Assembly: GCA_037043455.1 (NCBI GenBank)
Contig: JAWPHD010005079.1
Location: 69,501-133,500, forward strand
DNA from: Cyrtodaria siliqua
Taxonomy: Eukaryota > Mollusca > Bivalvia > Adapedonta > Hiatellidae
DNA length: 64,000 nucleotides
Direction: 5' to 3'
Made by a program: the position numbers and the translations under genes. Below are positions 34,001-45,180 of this stretch, one piece after another. Positions within the stretch are counted from its first letter, which is position 1, and each line of letters starts with the position of its first letter. The notes beneath the pieces were generated by a model, which made no database searches, had not been told where the DNA came from, and saw only the letters and a list, made by a program, of their open reading frames with translations.

Positions 34001-37000
34001 TATGCTATTACTAAACATTAACCAGAGCTTTAGATTTTGGCCTTTTTAAATCCAAGCCTGAGCGGGATTTTCAAATCGATATCTTAATGCGCCGTTGTTC
34101 AGACTGACGTTTGATTTCGAGCGCAAACCGACCAACACAATGATTGATAGAATTCAATTGAGTTTCCATTGCCGCGGAAACAGGATTACGGCAAAATTTT
34201 GATAATAATTACTCTAAATTGCTAATTATTGCGGAAATTAATGTGTATGTCACATTATCAACGACATTTAAAAAAAAATCTATGTATATGCAAGTTCTAC
34301 ACACTCAAAGAAACGTGTGATTTGTCATTCCGTATTTCATGTACATTGATTGATTCTATATTGGCTCAAGTGCAATTTGCTATACTCTATACGGCCACTT
34401 TGTCGACTCTTCATAACGTATTACAAAATGTTTTTGACAAATGAAAGCATGTACATTACAATTGTTAGTGTTGTGTGGCGGTCGGAAAAAGTTGCCCCGA
34501 CTACAAATCAGTAGTGCTATTACTTACTGGTCCTTTGCGATCATCAAGCCCAATCTTTGTGGCTTTAAAGTAGAATATCGCTTAAGCCGGTGCTAGGAGG
34601 CGTGAGAGGTGTTGCACTTCACATTACCTCTCATGAACAGACTCATTTCCTGTTTCTGCATTTCCTGTTCGACTTTTATACTTATTTCAATGAAACCGAG
34701 TCTGTTACTTTTATCTCTTATTTGTGTTTGTTGCTTACAAGGGATCCACTTTTCAGTATTTATTATCATTCACACTAGTGTCGTGGTATGGCATCTGTGC
34801 GTTATGAAATGTTTGCCTCCCATTGGCTGTCTGACCAGGAACTTACTGAGCGGATGCCGGCTTAATGTTTCAAATCGGTGAAACATTAAGTCCCATGGGC
34901 AAGTCTAAACGTTTAGTTAGGTAGTCATATAAGAATATTGCATTGGTATCCGGTGAAGATTGGAATTTCAAGACGAGGTATACTTGTTTTTATCGGAACC
35001 GAGGCTCTGCTGAGGAACCGAGGCTCTGCTGAGGATCCGATTGAAACAGTTATATATATAAATACCGAGGGTTGGAATTTACAATCTGAACATGATACCC
35101 ATACTTGATTCTTTTTCATGCATATCATTTACATTCTGCGAGCTGACGTCGCCAACTGCTTTACCTTTTGCATGTTTATTTACACAATGACGTCATGCAA
35201 CTGTCATTGTTGATATCAGCGTGCGACTTTTATCTCCCACCTTATGTAAGATCAGGCTTTTTTATCACGTGGATAACCTTATCCGGTATGCAAGAATATT
35301 TGTTCCTAGTCAAATGGAAAACTGGAACAAGCTGATACTATATGGACTGCACACTATATAACATACTGCAAGGACAATTCTGGAGTTTTGATTGGACAAA
35401 ACGTCATAGACATGAGCTCATGTCTGGTCTTGTGACGTGAAAATTTAACAATATCCCATGCAACTGAATGTTGTTTAACGGCTCATCAACACAGTATAGG
35501 TTATTTAGAGCCGCCCCAGAGAGAGGGGACTGATACATAGGAATCCGGGAACCGTGCCCTACTCTTATTATTGAATAAATTCCTATTGTTCTTTAACGTA
35601 CTCAGAGGATAGACAAGGGACCGCCCGGTTTATGTCCCCATCCGACGGACGAGGCTAAGGGAAAGTGTCTTGCCCAAGAACACACCGACGCAACTCAGTG
35701 GCACCACGGAGGATTAAACCCGGGGCCTCCGGTTACAAATCCGCCGCGCTACCGACTGCACCACGCCAGCCCTCAATATCCCATGGGTGAGCCACATACC
35801 GATTCTCGGTGTTTTGCATTTTGCGCGTACAAAGTGCCGGACGTGGTTTCGTGAGCAATTAAACAAAAACTAATAAAAACCATCGATGTGATGTGAAATA
35901 TTTCGAATTAAAAAATATATTTCGAATTGAAATATTTAAAAACTGGCAACGTTTATTGTTGATTACATTAAACGACGTCATTACCAGAATGAAATAAGGT
36001 CACGCTTCGAGGAAATTGTCGGATGAAAAGAAAAACAGTTCTTGCTATTTTTTGTTTGAAATATAAATATTAAAACACGTTGCATTGTGATACATTCTTG
36101 ATTTAGATAATGGACAGAGGACGTAATAGCTCGGGTGAATACAATTTCCAGGCAGGGAATGTCCATGTCAAGAATCCAAAACACATTATGTATTTCCCGC
36201 AAATATTAAAGATATATTAATTTAAATTACTGGTATTGTTTACTTGTCTAAACGTGGCATCATGATGTTTTCAGACTGGAGAAAGAAGCATCCCGCGCAG
36301 ACTGTGTACGTAGGCAAACAACCGATGACACATTCAAATCAACACTACGTTATACGAACAAAAACGCGGTCTGTATCGCCGACACGATCTCCCCAGATGT
36401 CACCAGGGTACACACGTGGACGATCCACAGAACGTCAGTTTGTATACACGGTTCCGAGATCCACCAACAATGGAAGAAGACATCTAAGAGTGATACAGGT
36501 AAAATTAAGTACTGACAGCAATCTAACCCAACAATCTAGTGTCTATGGAGAGCTATCAGTGAGCAGTGTAGTGTTAAAATAGAACTAGAAGTATCGTGAC
36601 GAAATGCACAATTGTTTGGGGGCACAGGTACTGGTGTACGTTTTTAGAATGTGATTTTCCGAAAGCGGAATCCCGTTTTTGGCGCTGCACAAAAACTTGT
36701 TTTAATATGGGTTTTTATTATTGCCAGTTTAAAATTTAAATCAATATACCATTAATTGTCTATCTCTTATTTTTAAACATGTGATCTCTCTTTCTCTGAT
36801 CATAATACTTACGTTTATACATCTGATTTAGCCAAGGTCGCGGTCGGCTCCACCTCCTCAGCGTAAAGGTACCGAAATAAGAAATTCACAACCATTGCCG
36901 TATACAAAGGAACACTACTTGGCCATTAAACAACCTTTTACCAAGAGGTACCTGCTACCTCCCGTGAAGCTATACACCTCAACGGGCATGCCGCCAGTCC

Positions 37001-40000
37001 GAGAGGTGGTCTCGATGCAAAGAGCATTACCAACACGACCACTACCGCAACCATCGCAGCAGCAGATTCAGCACAGTACAGTCTACCACGTCAAGTATGA
37101 AACGCCACCAAACCAAATTGTTCATAGGGGGCAGTACGACTATAGAGGTCAAAACGTGATTATAAATACACCGCAGCACTATGAAGGTCAAAACCAAGTG
37201 GTATACCGACAGCACAACAGCGAGGGTTATAATACCGTTGTGAACACACGGCCCAGATATGAATGTATGTAGCTTATTAGTTTATAATATTTAGAGACTA
37301 AATAAGGGAATTTGAAGGAAATATCTTTTGTATTGTGATATCACTCTTAAGGGGGGTACATTAGGTCTTTCCTAGAAGAATCTATCTATATATACTGTTA
37401 CATCCTTTTACATGTTTTATCTACCGTGGCATATGCCGCTGCTGGTACATCCCTTTACATGTTTTATCTACATATACTGCTACATCCTTTTACATGTTTT
37501 ATCTACATATTATATGCTGCTGCTGCTACATCCTTTCACATGTGTTATCTACATATACTACTACATACTTTTACATGTTTTATCTACATATGCTTCTGCT
37601 GCTACATACCTTTACATGTGTTATCTACATATACTGCTACATCCTTTAACATGTTTCATCTACATATGCTGCTGCTGCTACATCCCTTTACATGTGTTAT
37701 CTACATATACTGCTACATCCTTTAACATGTTTCATCTACATATGCTGCTGCTGCTACATCCCTTTACATGTGTTATCTACATATACTGCTTCATCCTTTT
37801 ACATGTGTTATCTACATATGCTGCTGCTGTTACATCCTTTTACACGTGTTATCTACATATACTGCTACATCCTTTTACATGTGTTATCTACGTATACTGC
37901 TACATCCTTTTACATGTTTTATCTACATATGATGCTGCTGCTACATCCCTTTACATGTGTTATCTACATATACTGCTACATCCTTTTACATGTGTTATCT
38001 ACATATACTGCTACATCCTTTAACATATTTTATCTACATATGCTGCTGCTGTTACATCCCTTTACATGTGTTATCTACATATACTGCTACATCCTTTTAC
38101 ATGTGTTATCTACATATACTGCTACATCCTTCTACATGTGTTATCTACATATGCTGCTGCTGCTACATCATTTACATGTTTTATCTACGTATACTGCTAT
38201 ATCCTTTTACATGTGTTATCTACATATACTGCTACCTCCTTTCACATGTTTTATCTACACATGCTCTGCTGCTACATCCTTTTACATGTGTTATCTACAC
38301 ATACTGCTACATCCTTTTACATGTGTTTTTTTACATATACCGCTACATCCTTTTACATGTGTTATCTACATATACTGCTGCATCCTCTTTAATGTTTTTT
38401 CTACACATGCTGCTACATCCTTTTACATGTGTTATCTACATATGCTGCTACATCCTTTTACATGTGCTATCTACATATGCTGCTACATCCTTTTACATGT
38501 GTTATCTACATATACTGCTACATCCTTTTACATGTGTTATCTACATACGCTGCTGCTACATCCTTTTACATGTGTTATCTACATATACTGCTACATCCTT
38601 TTACATGTGTTTTCTACATATACTGCTACATCCTTTTACATGTTTTGTCTACACAGGCTCTGCTGCTACATCCTTTTACATGTTTAATCTACATATACCG
38701 CTACATCATTTTACATGTGTTATCTACATATACTGCTGCGTCCTTTTACATGTTTTATCTACACATGCTCTGCTGCTACATCCTTTTACATGTGTTATAT
38801 ACATATACTGCTACATCCTTTTACATGTTTTATCTACATATACCGCTAAATCATATTACATGTGTTATCTACATATAATGCTGCATCCTTTTTCATGTTT
38901 TATCTACACATGCTGCTACATCCTTTTACAAGTGTTATCTACATAAACCGCTACATCCTTTTACATGTATTATCTACATATACTGCTACGTCCTTTTACA
39001 TGTGTTATCTACATATACTTCTACTTCCTTATACATGTGTTATCTACATATACTGCAACATCCTTTTACATGTGTTATCTACATATACTGCTACATCACT
39101 TTACATGTATTATCTACATATACTGCAACATGCTTTTACATGTCTTATCTATATATGCTGCTGCTGCTACATCTTTTTACATGTGTTATCTACATATACT
39201 GCTACATCCTTTTACATGTGTTATCTACATATACTACTACATCATTTTACATGTGTTATCTACATCTTCTGCTACATCCTTTTACATGTTTTATCTACAT
39301 ATGCTGCAAATATCCTTTTTCAGATCTTGAGCCTCATTTTATGTCAGCAGACGACATGTACATTAACGTGAGTATTACTATATCGTCTTATTATTTGTTT
39401 AAGAATCTTTCATGGGTAAAGATCAGAAATTCCAACCCAATGTATAATTGATTTTATCGGAAGCGAGGCGCTGCCGAGGTTCCGATTTAAACAATTATAC
39501 CGAGGGTTGGAATTCCATATCTGAACCGAATACCCATGATTGATTATTTGTCTTGCATATCAATGATGATTTGTTGCGTTGACGTCGCCAATAACTAACG
39601 TGTTTTACCAAATGACGTTATGCAACTTTTGACGTTATTGACGTCATTGTTGATGCGCTTGACCTTTACCATCCACATGTGTAAGATCAGGTTTTCAATC
39701 ACCCTGTTTAAAGCGGATGACCTTATCCGGTATGCAAGCAATAAATATGTTTGTGAACTCTTCTTGTAGGCAGACGAAGCAATAGCCTAATGTCAGCACA
39801 CATGTATCAACCCATATTGCAAAATATAGCCGATTTCAACTGATATACAAATATGAAATCGGCATTGTCATACTGCAAAGAAAATTTTCAGGATTTCGTT
39901 GGTCAATGAGCCGTAGACATGAGCCAATGTCTACGTCTCGAGACGTGAACATAGGACGAATTCCCAGTAGGTACCCCATTACTCCAATACACAAAAACAA

Positions 40001-41180
40001 AATGGCGACTATAACGTTGCCGATTCGTTTTGGAAACCGCCGATTGTTTCCTTCCCATCGCTTTTCTGCGCTTTCCACTGTGTGAAAAAGTCTGAAATAA
40101 TCGTAAGTGTATTTTTTTTGGCAATTTACAGATAATAAAACATTAACATAGTGATAAAATACGTTTATTTTATTAAAAACATCCGCCAAATTTTTGACGT
40201 CACGAAAGTAAACAACGTCTAGTTAGAGGCACGTTACGGGGAAATTGGCGCAATAAAAATGAAATCGCGTTTTTGGCTGTTTTTTTCTTCTTAAATAAAT
40301 GGTTACAACTTTGAAGTATGACAAATTCGTTATTAGGATTCTTGACAGGGAACATGGGCTCACATTCCCTGCCTGGAAATATATATTCCCCCTTGCCTAA
40401 CGGCTCATATGAATATAATTTCCAGGCAGGGAATGTGAGCCCATGTCCCCTGTCAGCAAGAATCCTAATAACTAATAATGTCACAGCCTGGTTTCAATGG
40501 CCAAATGCATTAAGCGGTGGTGGATCTTGCTGTCTGGGATTGCTTCCTGTTTTAAATTATTGCGTGTCTATTTAAATTCTGCCAACACGAATGATACATA
40601 TTTGTTTTATGTATTTGAATACATATACATCCACTGAACCCTTTGCCCCGCTTCTTCAAATGAAATAAATATATATGTAGTGTCAATATGTTGATAATAA
40701 GGACAGAAAATGTAGGATCTATAGATTTAAAGATACAATGACTTTTCAGAGAAATACTTAACATATTCGCAATCAACATAACTGATTCATTACCACTCCA
40801 AATGTACTGCTTTCACACATCTTCCTGTGGTTTGTCTCTGGTGTTTGCGCCTTTGTTTCATGTAAACATGTGTATATAATTATTATAACAAGCCTAATAT
40901 ATATGCTTTTATTACTTGAATGAATATTGATTACAGACACCAGCATCTTGTCTTAAAGCAAACCTTTTACAAATTATGTATGCTTCTGTTTGTTTAGTAA
41001 TGCAATCTTCTATGTATGCTTTGTCCACAGACACGAACCTATCAGAACGACCCAGTCGACTTCACTCACGACTATGACTACCAGACTACAACTATCACCC
41101 CAAACAGCGTTAAAAACCATCCAAAATCCGAAGTCTACACAATCATAGATTATGTGGATCCTCCAAATGTGGACCCGTGA
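30860..41180 (+). CDS. Locus 2 gene model: tandem paralogue of locus 1 tail, with in-frame stop in its first visible exon
   Basis: Exons 30860-31029, 36275-36498, 36832-37264, 39324-39367 and 41031-41180 follow the same order and phases as locus 1 and add to 340 codons after one leading base. One of those codons is an internal TAA at 30909-30911; the rest is open to the terminal TGA at 41178-41180. No transmembrane exon resembling 5310-5424 was found upstream. An ATG in frame after the stop, at 30957, would give a 307-residue cytoplasmic-only product. Downstream exons keep all shared motifs (RSRSAPPPQR, VYHVKY, DYRGQN, DDMYIN, YQND, YTIIDYVD), and many differences from locus 1 in the repeat region look conservative or silent. 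It may be a recent pseudogene, a gene with an alternative 5' end that bypasses the stop, or an assembly error at one base. Confidence 0.72.
31590..32730. repeat. 37-bp minisatellite in locus 2 intron
   Basis: About 30 units of 'tgttagaggatatagcctga' plus 'cggggaaatccttattt' (37 bp) with deletions and truncated units. It lies between locus 2 exons A and B. Confidence 0.93.
32755..33110. repeat. Interspersed repeat family E
   Basis: 'acctggtttaaaacccgagc' and the T-rich 'gttttgtactgcttgttg' region resemble 45480-45870, where 'acctggtttaaacacccggc' and 'gttgtttgtttttgtgct' occur in the same order. No coding content is recognised. Confidence 0.4.
33683..33990. repeat. 34-bp minisatellite in locus 2 intron
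   Basis: Nine units of 'gcattcaccttgtctaatat' plus 'ctagcaaacaacaa' with aaa/ata and taa/tag variants. Confidence 0.93.
34470..34790 (+). repeat. Interspersed repeat family D, fullest copy
   Basis: It runs from 'gtgtggcggtcgg' through 'gccggtgctaggaggcgtga', 'cctctcatgaacagactca' and 'gaaaccgagtctgttac' to 'acaagggatccacttttcag'. It contains no intact ORF or tRNA box. It is the clearest reference copy in the window. Confidence 0.62.
34925..35460. mobile_element. Hairpin element family H, copy 2
   Basis: It contains 'atccggtgaagattggaatt', a duplicated 'ccgaggctctgctgagga', 'taccgagggttggaattt', 'ctgacgtcgccaac', 'ccttatccggtatgcaagaa' and the short palindrome 'agacatgagctcatgtct'. It lies in the locus 2 intron between exons A and B. 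Confidence 0.65.
35465..35772 (-). mobile_element. tRNA-derived SINE, family B, minus orientation
   Basis: It is the inverse of the copy at 30003, from 'tgaatgttgtttaacggctc' (tail side) to 'accacgccagccctc' (tRNA head). It lies in the locus 2 intron between exons A and B, next to a copy of the hairpin element at 34925-35460. Confidence 0.78.
36275..36498 (+). CDS. Locus 2 exon B: YVGKQ / TRSVSP segment
   Basis: The acceptor is 'gatgttttcag' and the donor is 'acag|gtaaaa'. At 224 nt it is the same length as locus 1 exon 3 and runs phase 1 to 0. It encodes DWRKKHPAQTVYVGKQ, then HYVIRTKTRSVSPTR and QFVYTVPRST. Splice sites and reading frame are intact. Confidence 0.83.
36832..37264 (+). CDS. 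Locus 2 exon C: RSRSAP motif and YxGxN repeats
   Basis: The acceptor is 'tctgatttag' and the donor is 'gaat|gtatgt', phase 0 to 1. It encodes PRSRSAPPPQR, FTKRYLLPP, VYHVKYETPP, DYRGQNVIIN, HYEGQN and a third unit, SEGYN, in which the tyrosine is replaced by serine. The following intron consists almost entirely of a 35-bp minisatellite. Confidence 0.84.
37391..39312. repeat. 35-bp minisatellite filling the locus 2 intron between exons C and D
   Basis: About 54 units of 'ctgctacatccttttacatg' plus 'tgttatctacatata' with 'ctg' insertions. The array begins about 125 bases after the exon C donor and stops about 12 bases before exon D. Long open frames across it (MCYLHILL-type) arise because the unit lacks stops. 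Confidence 0.95.
39324..39367 (+). CDS. Locus 2 exon D: DDMYIN microexon
   Basis: It is a 44-nt exon between 'atatcctttttcag' and 'aac|gtgagt', phase 1 to 0, encoding YLEPHFMSADDMYIN across the junction. It joins exon C directly in frame, so locus 2 needs no counterpart of locus 1 exons 5 and 6. Its polypyrimidine tract looks like a modified unit of the adjacent minisatellite. Confidence 0.78.
39405..39960. mobile_element. Hairpin element family H, copy 3
   Basis: It begins 'catgggtaaagatcagaaat', has 'accgagggttggaattccat', 'gttgacgtcgccaa', 'ccttatccggtatgcaag' and the palindrome 'gtagacatgagccaatgtct', in the same order as copy 2. It lies in the last intron of locus 2. Confidence 0.65.
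40310..40480. mobile_element. Foldback element with long arms
   Basis: The left arm 'ttattaggattcttgacagg' through 'cacattccctgcctggaaat' mirrors the right arm 'atttccaggcagggaatgtg' through 'caagaatcctaataacta', with about 30 bases between. A shorter diverged piece lies at 36135-36185. It is in the last intron of locus 2. Confidence 0.75.
41031..41180 (+). CDS. Locus 2 exon E: C-terminal exon with YQND and YTIIDYVD
   Basis: The acceptor is 'tttgtccacag' and the exon is open for 49 codons to TGA 41178-41180. It encodes TRTYQNDPVD and then EVYTIIDYVDPPN. It lacks the poly-Ser/Asp extension of locus 1. A candidate AATAAA lies at 41636-41641. Confidence 0.82.
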   Translation, partial: TRTYQNDPVDFTHDYDYQTTTITPNSVKNHPKSEVYTIIDYVDPPNVDP

Positions 41181-41184
41181 CAAC

Positions 41185-42925
41185 TCTTCGCCATCCTCTA
41201 GCAGTGGCGGTGACGCCGACAAACACAAAGAGAGACGACATTTTCCGAAATTAATCCATAACCGAAACGGGCACTGATCAATATCATACCCCTGGATCAC
41301 AAAGCCTTCCGACTAAGGATAAGGTTACCACACCATACCGCCAGATCATACGAGGAATTTGCCAAGCAAATATCGAGTTACTAATGTTAAACAAGTAGAC
41401 ACATGTTATTGTTTCATCAAATAATTTCACCGGGTATTGGCCATCTTGGTCCTCTTATTTTAATGTTGAGCTCGTTTAGCTAACGGATTTCATTGGGCTG
41501 CTACATTTACAGTAGTGCATACCTATTACCATTTCTTTAACTTCAGATAAATGGTCAGTAATGACACAACACATTCGAGCTTTTCTAATCAAAGCAATAT
41601 ACATGTGTACTACGTATTGATATCAAAATTAAGAAAATAAATCACATTTTTGGAGTGTACAGTTCAAAAGATTGCCTGAAAGGCATTCTACAATTTCTAT
41701 GCCACTCGCCTTTCGACAACCAATGATGATTCTTTTCTGTATCTTCAATATATTGTCACAGTTTATCATAAGCGTATGGTATTCTACCAAGTTTTCATAT
41801 GGCGACCCAAGGGTCACCTGTGGGCGACCCAAGGGTCACCTGTGTATATTGGGATAACTTTTGAAAATATTCCGTCTCAAACCACAAGGATTACATCTCT
41901 CATTTGTAATGATTACAGTTCTGTCCTTTTGCATGTGTTACTGTACTGACTTTGTAATAACATTAACTCTAATAATAAAACAAATCGTGAGGTAGAGAAA
42001 CATGTATTTTAACTTATCGTCACAGCTAACCACGAAGTTTGTGACCCATATCAAGACCCTTTGAAGTTATCTAATATATTATGTTATTACAGCAGAGGAG
42101 AACTCCAGAAAGTATCTAGTATGTATGTTACAGCAGTTTATTTATACTACTTAAAGTAGATATAAAAGTCGGACCGGAAATGTAGTATTCATACAGTCAA
42201 CCACAAACATAAAAGGCATTTCTAATTTGTGCTAATACTATTTATAAAGACTTCAAACATTCTCCATCTTTGATTAATCAAGGTGTGACGTATTTGCTTT
42301 TGATATTAGTATACGGACTTCATTTAAATAATAAGTGATATTCATCATTGATGACGTTTCATATGTCACATTTTCTATTTCAAATGGGATTTTTTGTAAG
42401 ACTTTCGCACCTACCAGTCTCAATTTTCAATCTCTGTCCCGAAACTCTAAGCCTAGTTAAAGAAGTCCTATTTATTAACTGCTTAATATAGTCAAATGAT
42501 CAAACATTCAAATAAATTTCTTTTAGACTGCGTTACATCTTTATTCAGTTCTTACATATACTTATCTGTAAGCCTTTGTCTAAGAACAGATAAAATAATG
42601 TATGTCCTCCATCCACCCTGTGATAACCAGACGTAACATAGAGTAATGCCCACGTCTTTTTAAAGGCAGAATTCCAAATATTTTCACAAGTTCAAACAAT
42701 AAGGGAACGTTGTTCCTATCGTTGCTGTTTTTCAAAACACTTTTGAACAGTGCGTAATGATGACAATTAATGCTTTTTGTTGTGATTCAATGCACTTGGT
42801 GGTAAAATGGCAAAACCTAAATTGGTCACAAATGTATAACACGTAACACTTTTGATTTCGCCTGGAATTGTATCTGTAACCAGTTAATCTTATTAGCACA
42901 TTAGTGCAATTTTATAAAACATGAC
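41185..42925. other. Locus 2 3' UTR and intergenic stretch
   Basis: There is a possible AATAAA at 41636-41641 and a small direct duplication 'ggcgacccaagggtcacctg' at about 41801-41842. No gene, RNA or named repeat is seen in the remainder. Confidence 0.45.
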
Positions 42926-42944
42926 CAAATATGATATGTAATAT

Positions 42945-43965
42945 CACACCATTATGGCACACATGTATTCACGTTTTAGATATTGTTCCGTTTACATATT
43001 GCGATTATTTAGATATTGTTTCGGTGTACATATGTAGAGTTCTTATGTACATATTGCCATTATTTAGATATTGTTCCAATTTACACATGAACACTTCTTG
43101 TGTACGTATGGCCATCATTTTGATATTGTTTCCTGTGTTATGTACTTCTATGGCCATTATTTAGATATTGTTCCGGTGTACACATGGACAGTTTTTATGA
43201 ACATATGGCCATTATTTAGATATTGTTCCGGTGTACACATGGACAGTTTTTATGTACATATGGCCATTATTTAGATATTGTTCCGGTGTATACATGGGCA
43301 GTTCTTATGTACATAGGGCCATTATTTAGATATTGTTCGGGTGTACACATGGACAATACATGTGTACATATTGACATTATTAGATAATATCCATGTGTAC
43401 AGATGGACAATTCATGTGTACATATTGACATTATTTAGAGTTATTGTGTATATAAGACTATTATTTAGATATTGTTCCTGTGTAAATCTATATGTCCATT
43501 ATTTATATATTGTACATGTTCACATATGGCCATTATATATATTGTTCCTGTATACACAGGGTCATTATTTATATACTGTAGATGTGTACATATGACCATT
43601 ATTTATATACTGTTCCTGTGTACATATGGCCATTATTTATATATTGTTCCTGGGTACATATGACCATTATTTATATACTGTTCCTGTGTACATATGTCCA
43701 TTATTTATACACTGTGCCTGTGTACATATGACCATTATTTAGATATCTTACATGTGTACATATGGCCATTACATATATTGTTCCTGTGTACATATGACCA
43801 TTATGCATATACTGTTCCTGTATACATATGGCCATTATATATATTGTTCCTGTGAACATATGGTCGTTATTTATATACTCTGTATGACGATTATTTATAT
43901 ACTGTTCCTGTGTACACATGAGCATTATTTATATACTGTTCCTATGTACATATGGCAAAAGTTCA
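42945..43965. repeat. 34-bp minisatellite
   Basis: About 28 units built on 'tgtacatatggccattattt' plus 'atatactgttcctg', with earlier units of the 'agatattgttccggtgtaca' type. It is more diverged than the other arrays. Confidence 0.88.
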
Positions 43966-44088
43966 ACTTTACCAGATGTTGCTATCTGTACGTTATACAT
44001 ATGGGCATTATATATTGAACACATATTGCATGGTAATATACGTGCATATGACCCGAAATACCATGCAATATTGTTTATTTATACCCGA

Positions 44089-44170
44089 GGGCTGGCGTGT
44101 TGCAGTCGGTAGAGCGGCGGATTTGTAACCGGAGGCCCCGGTTCAATCCTCCGTGGTGCCACTGAGTTTC
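44089..44170 (+). mobile_element. SINE family B, 5' head fragment
   Basis: 'gggctggcgtgttgcagtcg' and 'ggcggatttgtaaccgg' through 'ccactgagttt' match the head of family B; the copy stops at that point and runs into 'caattcatttcag'. It is 3' truncated or internally deleted. Confidence 0.65.
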
Positions 44171-44319
44171 AATTCATTTCAGTTATTTATATCAAATCTA
44201 AGTTTTGAGAAACAGTTTATAATTTATTTGCATAGCTTTGTTAATGCCAATGCATTGACCTATTTTCATTTTCACACCCATTGTTTAACCGTTAGCCTGC
44301 TAAGGGCGGCTACAAGTAA

Positions 44320-44515
44320 TAGACAGAGTATGGTCTCATTGAGTTGGTTTTGTTTTGTAGCATGTCCATTTCAACTCCCTGCCATACTCTAACTTCTAGT
44401 AACTGGTAGTTGTAGTACACCATTTATTCTGACAGGCGTTATTTTCAATTAAATGATTTACACCTGTGCTATTACAAAGGGAATTTTCAGTGACCATGCT
44501 ACAATAGCATTTGCT
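44320..44515 (-). mobile_element. Foldback element family F, inverted single-arm copy
   Basis: 'agagtatggtctcattgagt', 'tttgtagcatgtccatttca', 'cctgacag' type spacing and 'cagtgaccatgctacaat' are the reverse complement of the left part of 10879-11060. It lacks the central palindromes. Confidence 0.6.
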
Positions 44516-44989
44516 CCATTGTAAGCCCAGAAACTTATGTTCATTTAAAACAATATAATTTCTTTAGATAACACAAATTACACTGTTGTTGTTTTCAAAT
44601 AGATTTTTTTCTATTCCTAACATTTATGCATTTTGATGTTTGATATCCTGTTATAAAATTCATACATAACTCTGTCTAATTATGTTAGAACTAACACTAC
44701 AATGAATAAATACGTACATTACTATGACACTTATGTTTGCAATCTCTTTTCAGCCCCTTGTTATATGTATTGAAGTGATACAATTCGCTTTGTATGATTT
44801 TATTTGTGTTTCGCAATAATTAAAAGAAAGAGATAAGTAGTGGCTGTCTATGACAGACCGAAGGCACTGCCAGTCATCATGGCCTTTTTGCTTCACAAGT
44901 TGTCTTTTATGCATATTTTTGTATTAATCTTTGTCCAACGTCTTTAAAAACTCTGGGTGTGGTATTAGAAGTACATTGTACAGCGGTTT

Positions 44990-45180
44990 CAGTAGCTCAG
45001 TGGATACGAACTTGGCTAACCGTTATAGACCTGAGTACACTCCCTGGCGGGGACGGATCTGATGGAAAACTTATCCTTCATCTCAACTCCATCTGATGTT
45101 GCTGTCCCAGTATAACATTATATGATGTGCTAGAGGGACGCAAAACTCCATCGCATTGCATTTCCACTGTACACTTACTC
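44990..45180 (+). mobile_element. Possible tRNA-derived SINE, third type
   Basis: 'ttcagtagctcagtggatac' resembles an A box and the following 'gacctgagtacactccc' a degenerate B box. The tail 'tgatgtgctagagggacgca' is non-tRNA. No second copy was seen here, so the call rests on the tRNA-like head. Confidence 0.4.

Noticed and set aside
37412..39451. Several overlapping frames up to 331 codons reading MCYLHILLHPFTCVIY-like units
   Set aside because: A stop-free 35-bp repeat unit keeps all frames open; the array lies wholly within a locus 2 intron.
39836..40189. 117-codon minus-strand frame with a hydrophobic stretch
   Set aside because: It overlaps the end of a family H element and has no splice context or recognisable motif.
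42931..44112. Short frames reading HMAIIYI-like units
   Set aside because: Artefact of the 34-bp minisatellite.
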